The notes beneath the pieces are model-generated. The model worked only from the letters and a program-made list of their open reading frames with translations. It was not told the DNA's origin and did no database searches. A DNA stretch of 64,000 nt. It comes from Macrosoma leucophasiata (taxonomy: Eukaryota > Arthropoda > Insecta > Lepidoptera > Hedylidae). Location: positions 6,262,001 through 6,326,000 of the forward strand of contig JAWQUS010000002.1 in NCBI GenBank assembly GCA_036365455.1. The letters are read 5' to 3'. Shown in pieces: positions 21,003 through 31,202 of this stretch (position 1 is its first letter; the number at the start of each line of letters is the position of its first letter). The translations under genes were made by a program, and so were the position numbers.

Positions 21003-21160
21003 TCCTTAAGGTGGAAGCTCGTCAGTTTCCAATTTTAAACCATCGCTTTCAATTTCGCGGTATGCCCTCGAGTTTCAAATCCTGTACTCTCACTAACGAG
21101 GAACGTTTCATTTGCATTCTTTATTCGCTCACGGTACATTTACACTTTTAAAACAAATAA
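21003..21160 (+). repeat. Third copy of the 19.3-kb repeat
   Basis: AAGGTGGAAGCTCGTCAGTT followed by CCAATTTTAAACCATCGCTT and CTGTACTCTCACTAACGAGG; about 150 bp. Confidence 0.8.
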
Positions 21161-21261
21161 TAAAATATATAGCCCGTCCACTATAAAGTGAATAGCCTTT
21201 TGAAGGGATATAAACATATTATATTCAGTAGAACTTATTGCATAACACAATAATGATTGGT

Positions 21262-21491
21262 TGAAGTAAATAAATAAATAAAAAAATAAAATACGCTTAC
21301 ACTCACAGCCCCACAGTAGGTATAAACCTGTGTCGTGGGTGCCGTTGTACACATACAACACATACACAAACACCCAGACCCGAAACAAATATCTGTAGGC
21401 CATACAAATATTTGTTCCGGTGCGGGGATCGAACCCGCGACCCTTCGAATCAAACGGTGGTTTCGCACCGCTGGACTAACTGGGTCGTCGC
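21262..21491 (-). mobile_element. SINE-A, full length
   Basis: Tail A-rich (AAATAAATAAATAAAAAAAT) at the left, then CGCTTACACTCACAGCCCCA, CACCCAGACCCGAAAC, box B reverse GGGGATCGAACCCGCGACC and the head end CTGGACTAACTGGGTCGTCG. Close to the copy at 16.05 kb. Confidence 0.9.
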
Positions 21492-21667
21492 TAAGTAATA
21501 TAGTGATCAATTTACTATAAGAATTTTCTAGTTAAGATTTTTATACAGTTTGCGCCGATAAGTGTTGGTAATAAATATAACTTTATTGATTGTTGAATTA
21601 TTTCTTAATAATGTCGTGGATTTCTATGTTACATAATTTTTATAACTAATATTTATAATAGGTATAC

Positions 21668-22000
21668 TAACGACCTGCCCCGGCTTCGCACGGGTGTATT
21701 GTAGATTGTTATTGGTAATTTGACATTCCATTTCCAGGCCATCCTTTATCATCAATTTCTACCTATTCGTCTATTTAAAACGATAATTAACGACTGACCA
21801 TTATGTCAAGGGCCATAGGGTTTACATTGGAAAAGTTAGTATTGTGGTTAAATTTTCTAAAAAATTGTAATTTGCATATTTTACGGATAATTACAAATAC
21901 AACAAAAAATAAATTGGCGAAATTGGTAAGGCCGTTATTGAGTTTTGGGTTAAACAACATTCAGCGAATAATTTTGATTATATAGATCGTCGTGCATTAC
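21668..22000 (+). mobile_element. RTE-like tail relic
   Basis: Starts GACCTGCCCCGGCTTCGCAC, a typical head of lepidopteran RTE-like 3' tails (compare 47.85 kb). It continues through an A+T-rich body to GATCGTCGTGCATTACGTCAC. No coding remnant. Confidence 0.55.
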
Positions 22001-22104
22001 GTCACTAATACAAAAAAAAATTTAAAATGTTATAAACTCTACAAAAAATCTACAAAAGTATAAAATTAATACAATCACGCCGATTCACTATAAATGCTCA
22101 ATAT

Positions 22105-22255
22105 TAAGACTGAAGCTTGTTCAGTTACTAATTTTAAACCGTCGCTTTGAATTTCCGCGGAAAACCCTCGAGGTTCGAGTCCTTTACTCTCACTAACGAA
22201 GGCCGTTTCACCTACATTCTTTGTTCGCTCACAGTAAATTTACTCTTTTAGAATA
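22105..22255 (+). repeat. Fourth copy of the 19.3-kb repeat
   Basis: GAAGCTTGTTCAGTTACTAA, ACCGTCGCTTTGAATTTCCG, GGTTCGAGTCCTTTACTCTC. Its upstream ACAATCACGCCGATT also matches the segment at 20.06 kb. Confidence 0.75.
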
Positions 22256-22466
22256 CAATCCCTCAATACTATGTTGTTAAAAACCAATAAAACTGATTGG
22301 AGTTGCATAGTTTATTTGGCAGCTCTTGATTCTTTTGATGGGACTGGTTCTCTTTTTAGCTAAGTTTTTGATACAACTGATTGATAAAGGATGAATATTT
22401 TTTAACACGAAGCTTTACTATTAACTCAAATTTCAGCTTCAAATCAAATTACTTTTCTAGCTTTTG

Positions 22467-22764
22467 TTTTTTTTTTTTTTTTATAGTAATGGAAGTGGTA
22501 AACAAGCATGCAGTTCACATTGATGTTAAGTGATGACTGCAGCCTATAGACACCCACACAAAGACCAAGGTCAAAATGCAGATGCGTTACCACTCCTGAG
22601 GCCTAAGGTCTTATGCCTCTGTGCTGGAAATTACAGGGCCGTACATTACCACCTGACCGGAACACGATAGTGTTGAACACCACCATTTAGCGGCAAGTAT
22701 ATTAGGTAATGCGGTGGTGCCTACGCCCGCGAGCTCCGTCACTGGAGCTCTACCACCAGTAAAA
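22467..22764 (-). mobile_element. E element, full-length young copy
   Basis: Poly-T (~19) at the left, then ATAGTAATGGAAGTGGTAAA and the full young body ending GGAGCTCTACCACCAGTAAA. It shares GGTAAACA with the satellite unit. Confidence 0.95.
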
Positions 22765-22817
22765 ATCTTCATCAACATCATCATTTCAAGACTTCTATCT
22801 ATTTATCCTCTTTCTAC

Positions 22818-22998
22818 GGTGGTATACAAGCATATAGCTCACATGGATGTTAAGTGATGACTGCAGCCCATAAACATCTACACAAAAACCAGAGGGCTAA
22901 ATAGAAATGCGTTGCCACCCCTGACACTAAAGTTGTTATGTCTCTGTGATAGCTATTACGAGGCCATACAACTTCAATGAGACGAAAACACGTAGGTA
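22818..22998 (-). mobile_element. E element, old truncated copy
   Basis: GTGGTATACAAGCATATAGC, GTTAAGTGATGACTGCAGCC and GTCTCTGTGATAGCTATTAC mark the old subfamily. Truncated before the CTACCACC end. Confidence 0.8.
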
Positions 22999-23047
22999 AT
23001 TTAATTTATATATACCTATAGAGATTCAAATTTATTAAATACACAGT

Positions 23048-23180
23048 TTAGCGGGTTGGCCACTAACCCGTATCTCCACCAACCCGCGTTGGAACAGCGT
23101 GGTGGAGTAAGCTCCAGGCCTCCCCCCAAAAAGGGGAGAGACTCGTACCCAGCAGTGGGACGTTTATTGGGTTGCCATTA
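23048..23180 (+). mobile_element. D element, 3' part
   Basis: GCGGGTTGGCCACTAACCCG, GGAACAGCGTGGTGGAGTAA, CCCAGCAGTGGGACG and TTGCCATTATT. Only the 3' ~130 bp is present, consistent with 5' truncation. Confidence 0.85.
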
Positions 23181-23287
23181 TTCTCTCGTCAGCACGGGGT
23201 CCAATTTGAACCCCAGACCTTCGTCAGGCTTGCGCGGGGACATAGAGGGTCCAACACGTAGAGGCCCTTTCGAGAATTTAGATCTTC

Positions 23288-23355
23288 TAGACAGAGAGAG
23301 GCCCCGCCGAATATAACCGATTACGGTTATATTCAGCGGGGCCTCTCTCTGTCTG
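23288..23355. repeat. Near-perfect 32-bp-arm hairpin
   Basis: Arms GACAGAGAGAGGCCCCGCCG-AATATAACCG and CGGTTATATT-CAGCGGGGCCTCTCTCTGTC, one mismatch, 4-nt loop ATTA. CAGACCCCGCAAAATATATG follows, so this may be the end of a larger element. Confidence 0.9.
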
Positions 23356-23563
23356 CATCAATAATTAATACAGACACAGACAGACCCCGCAAAATATATG
23401 GAACTATTGTAATGATGATAAGTGATTCGCCAAACTTTGGGCTATGTGGGTGAACTGGGGGGACTAGCTGGCTGGGCCTATGGAGTGAGATCTGGCACGA
23501 TCCTATATTCAACATCATTCTATAATACACAAATGTATGTAATAGGATGAATATTTCATTATT

Positions 23564-24652
23564 AATAGAGAAAGGAGATTAGTACAAATAGATTAGGTCC
23601 AAGCCACTGCTAAATTTTAATTTATCTCGCTTCAACCCGACTAACACGTCCTGACAACCGCCTTAGGGAAAGCAAAGCTGGCAGCTTAGTGTGCAGTGCG
23701 CTCCAAATACATTACACTGCTATACAATGTTATTAGAGAAAGGAGACGTCACACGAGATACCCAGTCCAAAGCAGATAAGTGCAAGTAGATTAGGTACCA
23801 AGCCACTGCTAAAACTTATCAAACTCCCCACAACCCGGCTGACACGGCCTGACAACAGCCTTAGGGAAAGCAAAGCCGACAGCTTACTGTGCGGTGCGCT
23901 CCACATGTAACCATATATGGATCCACATAATGAAATTCTAACTACACTAACTGACAGATAACGCACAATCTGGAATTTTACATTATTCAATAGCAATGAG
24001 ACAATAGCATTAAAATTTCGAGTTACAATAATGGTTTTCTATTATTTTACTACATTAATTATTAAGGCCACTATTTTCCATGTTTTTGTATAGTCCTGTA
24101 ATGACTATGACAGAGGAACAACATAGATTTTTTTTTTCGGATTTCGCCCGCGTATTTAAATTAATGTACCCGATGTTTCGGACGCTTTTCAGCTTCCGCG
24201 ATCTCGGACACTCAGAGGTAACATTTGTGGGACACCAGTTTGAAAAATGATTACATGCAGCTACCTCCATCTATTTCGCAACGCCTTGCGTAATATTCAG
24301 GTCAATCCAAAAAGTTTTTTAAAGAGGCAAAACAATTTAGGCTTAAATGCGTTATCACATACTACCCGTATGTGATAACGCATTTGCATTTAGCCACAGG
24401 TCCTTGTGTAGATATCTATAAGCTGTTCATTTACCATCAGTCTGAACTGCATGCTGGTTTGCCACCATCATAACATAAAACATTATTAGAGAAAGGGCAC
24501 ATAAACCGAGATATAGAGTCCAAAACAGACTAATGCAAGTAGATTAGGCAGCAAGCCATAGCTAAAATTTATCAAACTCCCCACTACCCGACTGATATGG
24601 CCTGACAACCGCCTTAAGGGAAGCAAAGCCGGTAGATTAGCATGCAGTGTAG
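23564..24652 (+). repeat. Three copies of a ~170-bp repeat
   Basis: Copies at 23564-23707, 23728-23905 and 24481-24652. Shared: TTATTAGAGAAAGG, AGTAGATTAGG, AAGCCA-TGCTAAA, CTGACAAC-GCCTTAGGGAAAGC and CAGCTTA-TGTGCAGTGCGCTCC. The first two are adjacent; the third follows an E fragment. Unknown family. Confidence 0.75.
24376..24480 (+). mobile_element. E fragment (poly(A) end)
   Basis: ACGCATTTGCATTTAGCCAC to GCCACCATCATAACATAAAA; old-subfamily 3' end. Confidence 0.75.
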
Positions 24653-24769
24653 AAGTGTTAACGCATCTGCATTTGACCTTGGTCTTTGTGTGGGTGTCTA
24701 TAGGCTGCAGTTATCACTTAACATCAATGTGAACTGCATGCTTGTTTGCCACTTCCATTGCATAAAAAA
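24653..24769 (+). mobile_element. E fragment, young 3' end
   Basis: GTGTTAACGCATCTGCATTT to CACTTCCATTGCATAAAAAA. Followed at 24772-24808 by a short opposite-orientation E piece (GGTGCCTACGCCCTCCAGCT). Confidence 0.85.
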
Positions 24770-24879
24770 TGGTAATGGAGTGGTGCCTACGCCCTCCAGC
24801 TCTAACACAGTAAATTGGAGGCAGATAGATTTAATTTTAGTGAATGTCAAACATGTGGACGTCTTAAGGCCTTAAGATA

Positions 24880-25677
24880 GATGAAATGACTAAATTCGTA
24901 CATGATTTAAGTCAAATTCTAGAAAAAACTGTTAATTGAATCCGCAATATAAAAATACACGATAACAGGCAAGGATTCAATTAAACCATTTCAAAATGCA
25001 CCCATTTTTGTCATAAAAAGCAAATGTTCTCCAAAACGGCACAATCTTTTTGCTTCGTTTTTATTGCAAAAGAAAAGGCTTTAAATTCTTTACAGTTTGA
25101 CTAAAGAGTTTTATTTTTTTTGGTGTTTTTTATTACTGAAAATTAATAAAATGTCGAAATTTCCGTGCATGAGCGCGAGCTTCTTCGTCCCGCCATACTG
25201 TAATCTCAGTCAACGTCAGTTGGCTAGTCGGCTACGGCCATTTGTGACGGGAGGATGTACAGCGTGCTGTCGGCATATAAACTTATGTAATTTGGGATGT
25301 TACTGCGAAGTTATGAGTAAAACCTAACAAAAAATAATATGTATTACTATACAACACGAGTGTTTACGGACTGAATATTTTACTAAATAGTGCCCATTTC
25401 CTATGTTTTTGCGCGAGTTGGTTTTATGTTGTCGTCAAAGAATATAAATACATTGACAATATTGACATTGAGACACGGATCGTTGACGTAGAAAAAGAAA
25501 CACAAATTAACTGAAGGAATACATGTATATAGTTGATTACTCTTTATACTTGCTATACCTACGTGTACTTTACCTACATTGCTACGTACCAAAATTATAT
25601 GAGTAAGTAAGTAGGTACCTATTTTTTGTGTAAGATATTTTACAGTCTTACAGATATTTTTCAATCTTACTTACTAT
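24880..25677. other. No gene seen
   Basis: A 76-codon frame at 25097-25327 has a Cys-rich end, but I recognise no domain and see no supporting signals. Confidence 0.45.
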
Positions 25678-25800
25678 TATAAATGTGAAAGTATGGATGT
25701 TTGATTGTTGTTGGTCAGTCATGCTAAAGCGGCTGAACGGATTTCGAAGAAATTTTGTTCACATGTAGAGTATATATAGTTTACAGATGTGTTCAGAGCT
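25678..25800 (+). mobile_element. F-type tail fragment
   Basis: TACTATTATAAATGTGAAAG, GCTAAAGCGGCTGAACGGAT and AAATTTTGTTCACATGTAGA are typical of lepidopteran RTE-like 3' regions. Diverged and short. Confidence 0.6.
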
Positions 25801-26169
25801 AGGAGAGGTTTTTTTGCTGACAGTAGAACGAATGAGAAAAAAAATTCTCACCAGTTCAACGATCGAACTAATGAATTAAACTAATGGGACTAAAGGTGTT
25901 TCAAGAGTTTATTACTGTATTTATACCTGAAGTTGAACTAGCGATATATTAGCCTTCAAAATATTTGCTATCGACTCGGGGAGCGAGATGCGGGAGTTGG
26001 TACAGCGGTATTGTATCGGTAAGCGGCATTGTTCGGCGAAACAAGTTCCGCCTATCCGGCGAAACAAGTTCCGCTAGACCATAGTAAAATAAAAATTTGT
26101 TGAAATAAAACTAGTAAAATAGTGAAATAAAAATAGTAGTTGGAATAAAATAAGAATAGTAATTGAAAT

Positions 26170-26680
26170 AAAGCCAAAATGGCGAATACAATTGTTTTTC
26201 GAAAAAGAGGTATGGGTATCAAATTCATGATTTCTTGGAATGCTGATTTCGAACATGACACCTGTTTTCAGATCCAAGATGGTGGACAGATTTTTCATAT
26301 CGAAATATGATAAGGATTTGACGTCATGGACACAATTGTTTTTCGAAAAAAGTGGTATGGGTATCAATTTCTAGGTTTCTTGGAGTGCTCATTACGAAAC
26401 TGACATCAATTTTCAGATCCAAGATGGCGGACATAATTATTTTCCAAACTGTGACATGGGTGTCAATTTCGAGGTTTCTTGGGGTGCTGATTGCGAAAAT
26501 GGCATCCGTTTCGCAAATGGATGCTATTTTCGTAATCAGCTCTCCAAGAAACTATGAAATTAAGATACAAAAAAATCTGTCCGCCATCTTGGATTTGAAA
26601 AATCTGTACCCCAAGAAACCGTGAAATTGAAATCTATATCATATTTTCGAAAAATAATGATGTCCGCCGTCTTCGATTTG
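26170..26680. repeat. Direct and inverted 'CCAAGATGGCGGAC' repeats
   Basis: Direct units at about 26185-26300, 26335-26440 and 26450-26515 share GTATGGGTATCAA, GGTTTCTTGG-GTGCT and TTTTCAGATCCAAGATGG. From about 26535 the same motifs run in reverse (CCAAGAAACTATGAAATTAA, CTGTCCGCCATCTTGGATTT, CCAAGAAACCGTGAAATTGA). The long frames here arise because the ~110-bp units stay open, not from a gene. Confidence 0.75.
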
Positions 26681-26837
26681 TAATGGTAGGTGATACCTAC
26701 CATTTTTCTACTTACGTAATTACTATTATCGCTTACAGTAGGTACCATTAATGAAATGTAAATTGGGAAATGTGGTGGTGCTCGCTTGCCCTGGAGCTTG
26801 GCCACCAAAGCTATACCACTGTATATTACCACCTTAC

Positions 26838-27066
26838 CAGAATATACAATGCGAATGTGGATGGTTGCAGAGGCCCAGGAAGACCAAGGCTGACCTACCA
26901 TGACCAAATAGGTCGAGTTCTGTCTGATGGTGGGGTCAAAAGTCTTAGGAATCGGCGTGCATGTATGAAGAGAATGATGAAGGTAGACGAGGCACGAGAG
27001 GTTTGTCAGAACCGGGATGTCTGGCGCTCTACACTCTCTGCCTACCCCGTTAGGGACCTGGCGTGA
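26838..27066 (+). pseudogene. Non-LTR polyprotein C-terminal fragment
   Basis: Encodes GRPRLTYHDQIGRVL, then NRRACMKRMMKVDEAREVC and DVWRSTLSAYP before a TGA ending at 27066. This GRPR-TY-DQI-VL / NRRACMKR-M-VDEAR / W-S-SAYP signature is the C-terminal end of a common lepidopteran non-LTR polyprotein (recognised from memory of the family, no search). Only about 75 residues remain, fused in frame with ~20 unrelated upstream codons. The trailing GGCGTGAAGATACATACATAC is the element's 3' end; a second copy of just this tail is at about 31628-31695. A 5'-truncated insertion. Confidence 0.75.
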
Positions 27067-27079
27067 AGATACATACATA

Positions 27080-28150
27080 CTATACCAGAATATAATAACG
27101 TTCGACATGGAGATTATCATTCACTAGTAGGTAAAGTAGGTGATTAGGAGGTGTTCACGCCATCGAGCTCGTTCATTAAAGTTCTAACACCATAGAGTCA
27201 TACATAGCACAATACCGCCCACCATTTTTATGTATATAAAAAAAATAAGTTTTTGAATTATCGAAGATTAGACCGCTCGCAACGCAGAAATAGAGCAAAA
27301 ATCAAGAAAGTTTCGCTCGCTACCCGTACCGGTAGTGAAACTTTCCGCTTAGGTGTGAACAGCGATTTTACCGCGTCATGCGGTTTTGCTGCCGTAGTCA
27401 GCAGCGGGTAGCGCTCAGGTCTGAATTGGACTTTATTCTTTTGATTTTTTTATGCATGATAGGTGATGACAAAATTGTTTTTTTTTAAGATGACGGAAAG
27501 TAGGTATTCCAGACTCCCTACAAAAGTGTTAAGTGCCCTTTGATCACTTTTATACACATAAATATGGAACGGTTGTAATGTTTGTTGTTGTATTCAAAAT
27601 AGTTAAACCGTTCTAGTAGTATAATCACTGTGATGCAATATTACTAAGCACAAGCATGCTTGTCTCCTCTATAATTACTTATCTTTGATATTTTCGACCA
27701 AGTACAGCGAGTATCCGCTAGATCGCTCAAATTTTGACAAATATATGTTGATCTCCGTTTTGCCAAGTCATTCAGGCTACTTAACGCCTTAAGAGGAATA
27801 AATTAGGAAATTAACGAAAACTCTCAATTATGCGGATCACTGCACTGAAGTCCGACTCGCACGTGCCCAGTTTTTCTACTTCCCTTTATTATTGCTATTT
27901 TTGCCTTATTAAGATAGTTCAGCTAATCAGGGCAAAACAACAGATCCCTTGCTGCACAAACATTAAACATCATTAACAAGATAACAGCTTCCAATATCAC
28001 AACAAGCGTATCCAAATACAAAAACACTTCATCTTTATTGCAATAAACGCAAAGAAATATGATATTTTGTTATAACGGTCAACATTATTTGGCACATGCG
28101 TGTAAGTTTTTCGTGTCACTGTTATTAGATTTTATTGGTGATAAGTTGTT
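27080..28150. other. No gene seen
   Basis: Contains possible MITE-like patches (CGCTTAGGTGTGAACAGCG near 27350 and GCGCTCAGGTCTGAATTGG near 27410, arranged as direct copies), otherwise unassigned A+T-rich sequence. Confidence 0.45.
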
Positions 28151-28151
28151 C

Positions 28152-28492
28152 CAGTGCATGAAGCTCGCATGGCCCCAAGGCTGGTGAAGATCGTAAGCGA
28201 TACGGGCGCGGTCGAGTGTGTGATGGGTGACCCTACTGGCAAATTAAAATGCGCGTTTCCGTGCTTCGGAGGACATGTTAAGCCGTCCCAGTTGCTATCG
28301 ATAGATAGCAGTCGTCAAACCTTGTCGGAGGCCTTTGGGCGATTTGAAAACATCCGACAGCGGGTTGGCCACTAACCCGTATCTCCACCAACCCGCATTG
28401 GAGCAGCGTGGTAGAGTAAGCTCTAGGCCTCCCCCAAAAAGGGGAGAGACTCGTGCCCAGCAGTGGGACGTATAATGGGTTGCCATTAATAT
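28152..28492 (+). mobile_element. D element, near full length
   Basis: GCATGGCCCCAAGGCTGGTG, CGATACGGGCGCGGTCGAGT, CGTGCTTCGGAGGACATGTT, GATAGATAGCAGTCGTCAAA, GGCCACTAACCCGTATCTCC and CCCAGCAGTGGGACGTATAA. Lacks the GATCTACTCGGTTAAG part present at 12.9 kb. Confidence 0.9.
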
Positions 28493-28506
28493 TATATTAA
28501 GTAGTT

Positions 28507-28911
28507 CCAGTGTAGGAGCTCGCCGATAAATGGTAATGACCAGCACTTTCGTGTTCCGGTTAGATGGTGATGTATGGCCCCATAATAACTATCACCGAGA
28601 TATAACAACTAACGTCTCAGGGATGTTAACATATCTGCATTTTGACCCCAGGGGACCGACCGCCTAACACTCTTCATCTTGTCAGTTTCGTACCGTCTTA
28701 CTTTTTCCTGGAAGGGTTTTCGTCCGCAGGTATATATTTAAGAGCGAAAGGTTTTTAGAGGCGGTACTGAACTGACAAGATAACGTCATAAGCAAAAGCT
28801 AGTTAGGCGGTCGGCCCTCTGGTCTTTGTATAGGTGTCTATAAGCTGCAGTCATCACTTAACATCAATGTGACCGACACGTTTGTTTGCCACCTTCATTA
28901 CATAAAAAAAA
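28507..28911 (+). mobile_element. Old E element split by a MITE
   Basis: Segments 28507-28649 and 28819-28911 join across the MITE: ...ATCTGCATTTTGACCCC then CTGGTCTTTGTATAGGTGTC...TTCATTACATAAAAAAA. Old-subfamily features (CATAATAACTATCACCGAGA). Confidence 0.85.
28650..28818. mobile_element. ~169-bp MITE inside E
   Basis: Inverted ends AGGGGACCGACCGCCTAAC and GTTAGGCGGTCGGCCCT with one mismatch over 17 bp. The interior has a second complementary pair (CTTGTCAGTTTCGTACCG / CGGTACTGAACTGACAAG). No reading frame. Target duplication not certain. Confidence 0.85.
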
Positions 28912-28968
28912 CACTAGTTATGCCTCTCCTAAAGATACCTAGCAATCACTACATCACAGAGATCGTAG

Positions 28969-28982
28969 CCCCCCCCCCCCCC
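28969..28982 (+). repeat. 14-bp poly-C run
   Basis: Uninterrupted run of C immediately before TTCTTAACTAAGACC; unusual in this A+T-rich context. Confidence 0.95.
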
Positions 28983-29039
28983 TTCTTAACTAAGACCACG
29001 CTTGTCCATCAGATGGTTTGTTGTTGGTAAACCGATCTA

Positions 29040-29589
29040 GTAGGGGAGCCCAGGATGCTATTTTGTATTTCTTCAAGCGCGTCAGATTAAGAAATGGGAA
29101 ATACCTTGCACCCAGCTGGTTATCTCCAGTAAACCTAAAGTTTATTTATAAGGAGCCGCGCCCGAAGGGTAGCCCTTAAAAAAACAAAAAGTCGCTACAA
29201 TCTTACTCATCTTCCGAATCGTCTGAATTTTGGATAGGAGCATTGTTTGGGCACATTTCACACCCTCTCAGAATATCTGACACGCTCTTGAGCCATAACG
29301 TTGATGCCGCGCCCATTTCAATAATATTTAATTCTGTCAAAAATGAAGGTGAAAAATTACTCAAGAATGTCAGATACTCAGAAAAGATATAAAGTGAACC
29401 CAATCAAAGCTACCATCCAAAATTCTGACGATTTGGAGGCGAGGTAAGCTCTTGGCAGAATCCCTAAGGGTTCGGCCCTTTATGGAAATCTTAGATTTGG
29501 TGGAGGTACTGAACTGGGTGCAAAGTATATCCTATATCTTGATCTGACGCGCTGGAGTAAATTCAAAAATTTATCTTGGGCTCCCCTAC
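29040..29589. mobile_element. 550-bp DNA transposon relic, TA target
   Basis: Perfect 12-bp ends GTAGGGGAGCCC / GGGCTCCCCTAC extend as imperfect inverted repeats for about 100 bp (shared GCGCGTCAGAT, TTGCACCCAG, and CGAAGGGTAGCCCTT against AAGGGTTCGGCCCTT). It is bounded by TA on both sides (29038-29039 and 29590-29591). The TA target suggests the Tc1/mariner-IS630 group. The interior has a 66-codon minus frame (29203-29403) ending in an acidic SDDSEDE, not recognised as transposase. Confidence 0.8.
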
Positions 29590-29599
29590 TAATCTTTTG

Positions 29600-29930
29600 A
29601 CATAGAAATATCCGCACAGTGTGAATGTCATGCGCAATCACTGCTGTATACTTTGGTAAATAGGTCACATGCGATATATTTGTCGAGGCACGAAGCCGTG
29701 ATGAATGGGACGTGTTGATATGAGTACTGAATGTCTTACGTCTAATTATATTTAGCGTAGAGATCACATTGCATGAAGCCGCACCAAACGTACTTACCTT
29801 GGAAACGGGAAACGAGTATACAGAACACACTGATGGTAAGAGCACACTGTAGTTTATAAACATGTAGGTGCCGTTAAACGGTAATTCCAGTCAGGTGGAA
29901 AACTATATATAAGTAATCTTACCCTCTCAG
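29600..29930. other. No confirmed gene
   Basis: On the minus strand a frame from 29863 begins MFINYSVLLPSVCS and meets a strong donor-like AAGGTAAGT at about 29798; this could be a chance first exon. No further exon seen, and sequence to either side is repeat. Confidence 0.3.
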
Positions 29931-30214
29931 GTGGTAGAGCTCCAGTGACGGAGCTCGCGGGCGTAGGAACCACCGCATTACCTAATATACTTGCCGCTAA
30001 ATGATAGTGTTCAGCACTATCGTGTTCCGGTCAGGTGGTAATGTATGGCCCTGTAATTTCCGGCACAGAGGCGTAACACCTTAGGCCTCAGGAGTGGTAA
30101 CGCATGTGTATTTTGACCTTGGTCTTTGTGTGGGTGTCTATAGGCTGCAGTCATCACTTACCATCAATGTGAACTGCATGCTTGTTTACCACTTCCATGA
30201 CATAAAAAAAAAAA
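29931..30214 (+). mobile_element. E element, full-length young copy
   Basis: GTGGTAGAGCTCCAGTGACG through CTGTAATTTCCGGCACAGAG to ACTTCCATGACATAAAAAAA (12 A). ACCCT occurs on both sides of the copy (left at 29920-29924), a possible 5-bp duplication. A MITE abuts the poly(A) end. Confidence 0.95.
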
Positions 30215-30349
30215 CCCTTATTCATAAACGTATTTTAGCTAGTTAATCTCTCTTTTATCTTTTTCTATCCTGCACATTTGACTATGTAACTGACAAAGAC
30301 AAAGCATTCTATAGCTAAAACGTATCTAATGTACATCTATGAATAAGGG
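30215..30349. mobile_element. ~135-bp MITE (CCCTTATTCATA ends)
   Basis: Ends CCCTTATTCATAAACGTATT and ATCTATGAATAAGGG; internal arms TTTTAGCTAG / TAGCTAAAACGT continue the complementarity after a 12-bp offset. This terminal sequence is familiar from lepidopteran MITEs. Confidence 0.85.
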
Positions 30350-30645
30350 GGTTAATCTATAAAGCGAAAGGTCACTTCATTCATCACAAAATATCGAAAA
30401 CTAGAAGTGCTAGGAGCTTAAAATTTTTGTATGGGGGTTCTTTTTAGGGCGTAGGTACTTACTAAGACGGGAATATGAGACGCAATGGATTTGTTTTTGG
30501 GGTTTATAGTGTGTCTGAAACTTCGTTACTAGAAGTTTTTCAAATTTTGTATTGAGATTATTTTCTTAGGAGTACGACTAGACACACTTTCTTCTACTGG
30601 AACAACTCTCTTCCAGTAGAAGAAAATTCTTCCGTTTGGGGACGC
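30350..30645. other. No gene; short hairpin
   Basis: A perfect hairpin TTCTTCTACTGGAA CAACTC TTCCAGTAGAAGAA lies at 30591-30624. No coding signal. Confidence 0.6.
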
Positions 30646-30649
30646 CCTT

Positions 30650-30840
30650 ATCAATACCTTATTGGTAGTAGGTAAATATAATAACGTGGGATGGGCAGCA
30701 ACGTCCCGCGATAAAACTACCATCACTGCGATCGCCAATGCGCCTGCCATACTAAACTACTCCCTTATGAAGCACAACACTGTTGTTGGCGTCTTTGGGG
30801 AAGGCTTTGTCCAGCAGTGGACATCTTTCAGCTGAAGTGA
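30650..30840 (+). repeat. Tail repeat (GTCCAGCAGTGGAC)
   Basis: CAGCAACGTCCCGCGATAAA, ACTGCGATCGCCAATGCG and GGAAGGCTTTGTCCAGCAGT; related to 4.26-4.55 kb. A shorter relative is at 32495-32605 (GGAGGCTTTGGTCTAGCAGT). Confidence 0.65.
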
Positions 30841-30979
30841 TGACGCGAGATAAAATCGTACAAATTGTTTAGGGTACTTATATCAATAAGTGTAGCTCAA
30901 GAAAACCTAAGGCGATTTACACACGCGACCGCGCGCCGCCGCGGTTTGCGGTGGAGATGTGTAAAGTAGTCCGCGCTGT

Positions 30980-31202
30980 CGGGCCACAGAACAAACATGA
31001 ACAGTATGGAAACTACGTACAAAACGTTGAAACGGCACACTCACATAAACATGCGCATCGACGAGGCTCCTAAGCGGGTCTCGCGGTGCTGCAGTAGTGA
31101 GACGCAAGCTACTCGAGAATCGATGCGCATGTTTGTGTATGTGTGCCGTTTCGAACGATTTGTACGTAGTTTCCATACTTTTATATTAGCACTGTGGTCG
31201 GG
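30980..31202. mobile_element. Fold-back element with ~60-bp arms
   Basis: Arms 31003-31062 and 31119-31179 (AGTATGGAAACTACGTACAA, GAAACGGCACAC, CATGCGCATCGA) plus outer CGGGCCACAG / CTGTGGTCGGG. The loop is G+C-rich. The overlapping frames on both strands are by-products of the symmetry. Confidence 0.85.

Noticed and set aside
25097..25327. 76-codon Cys-rich frame
   Set aside because: No signal peptide, domain, splice site or neighbour support; could be chance.
26074..27120. Minus-strand frames of 97 and 186 codons
   Set aside because: They run through the CCAAGATGGCGG repeat cluster and antisense to the non-LTR C-terminal fragment; no domain recognised.
29480..29863. 127-codon minus frame as a secreted protein
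   Set aside because: The first ~20 residues are hydrophobic and end at a donor-like site, but the rest runs into the TIR of the 550-bp element and no second exon was found.
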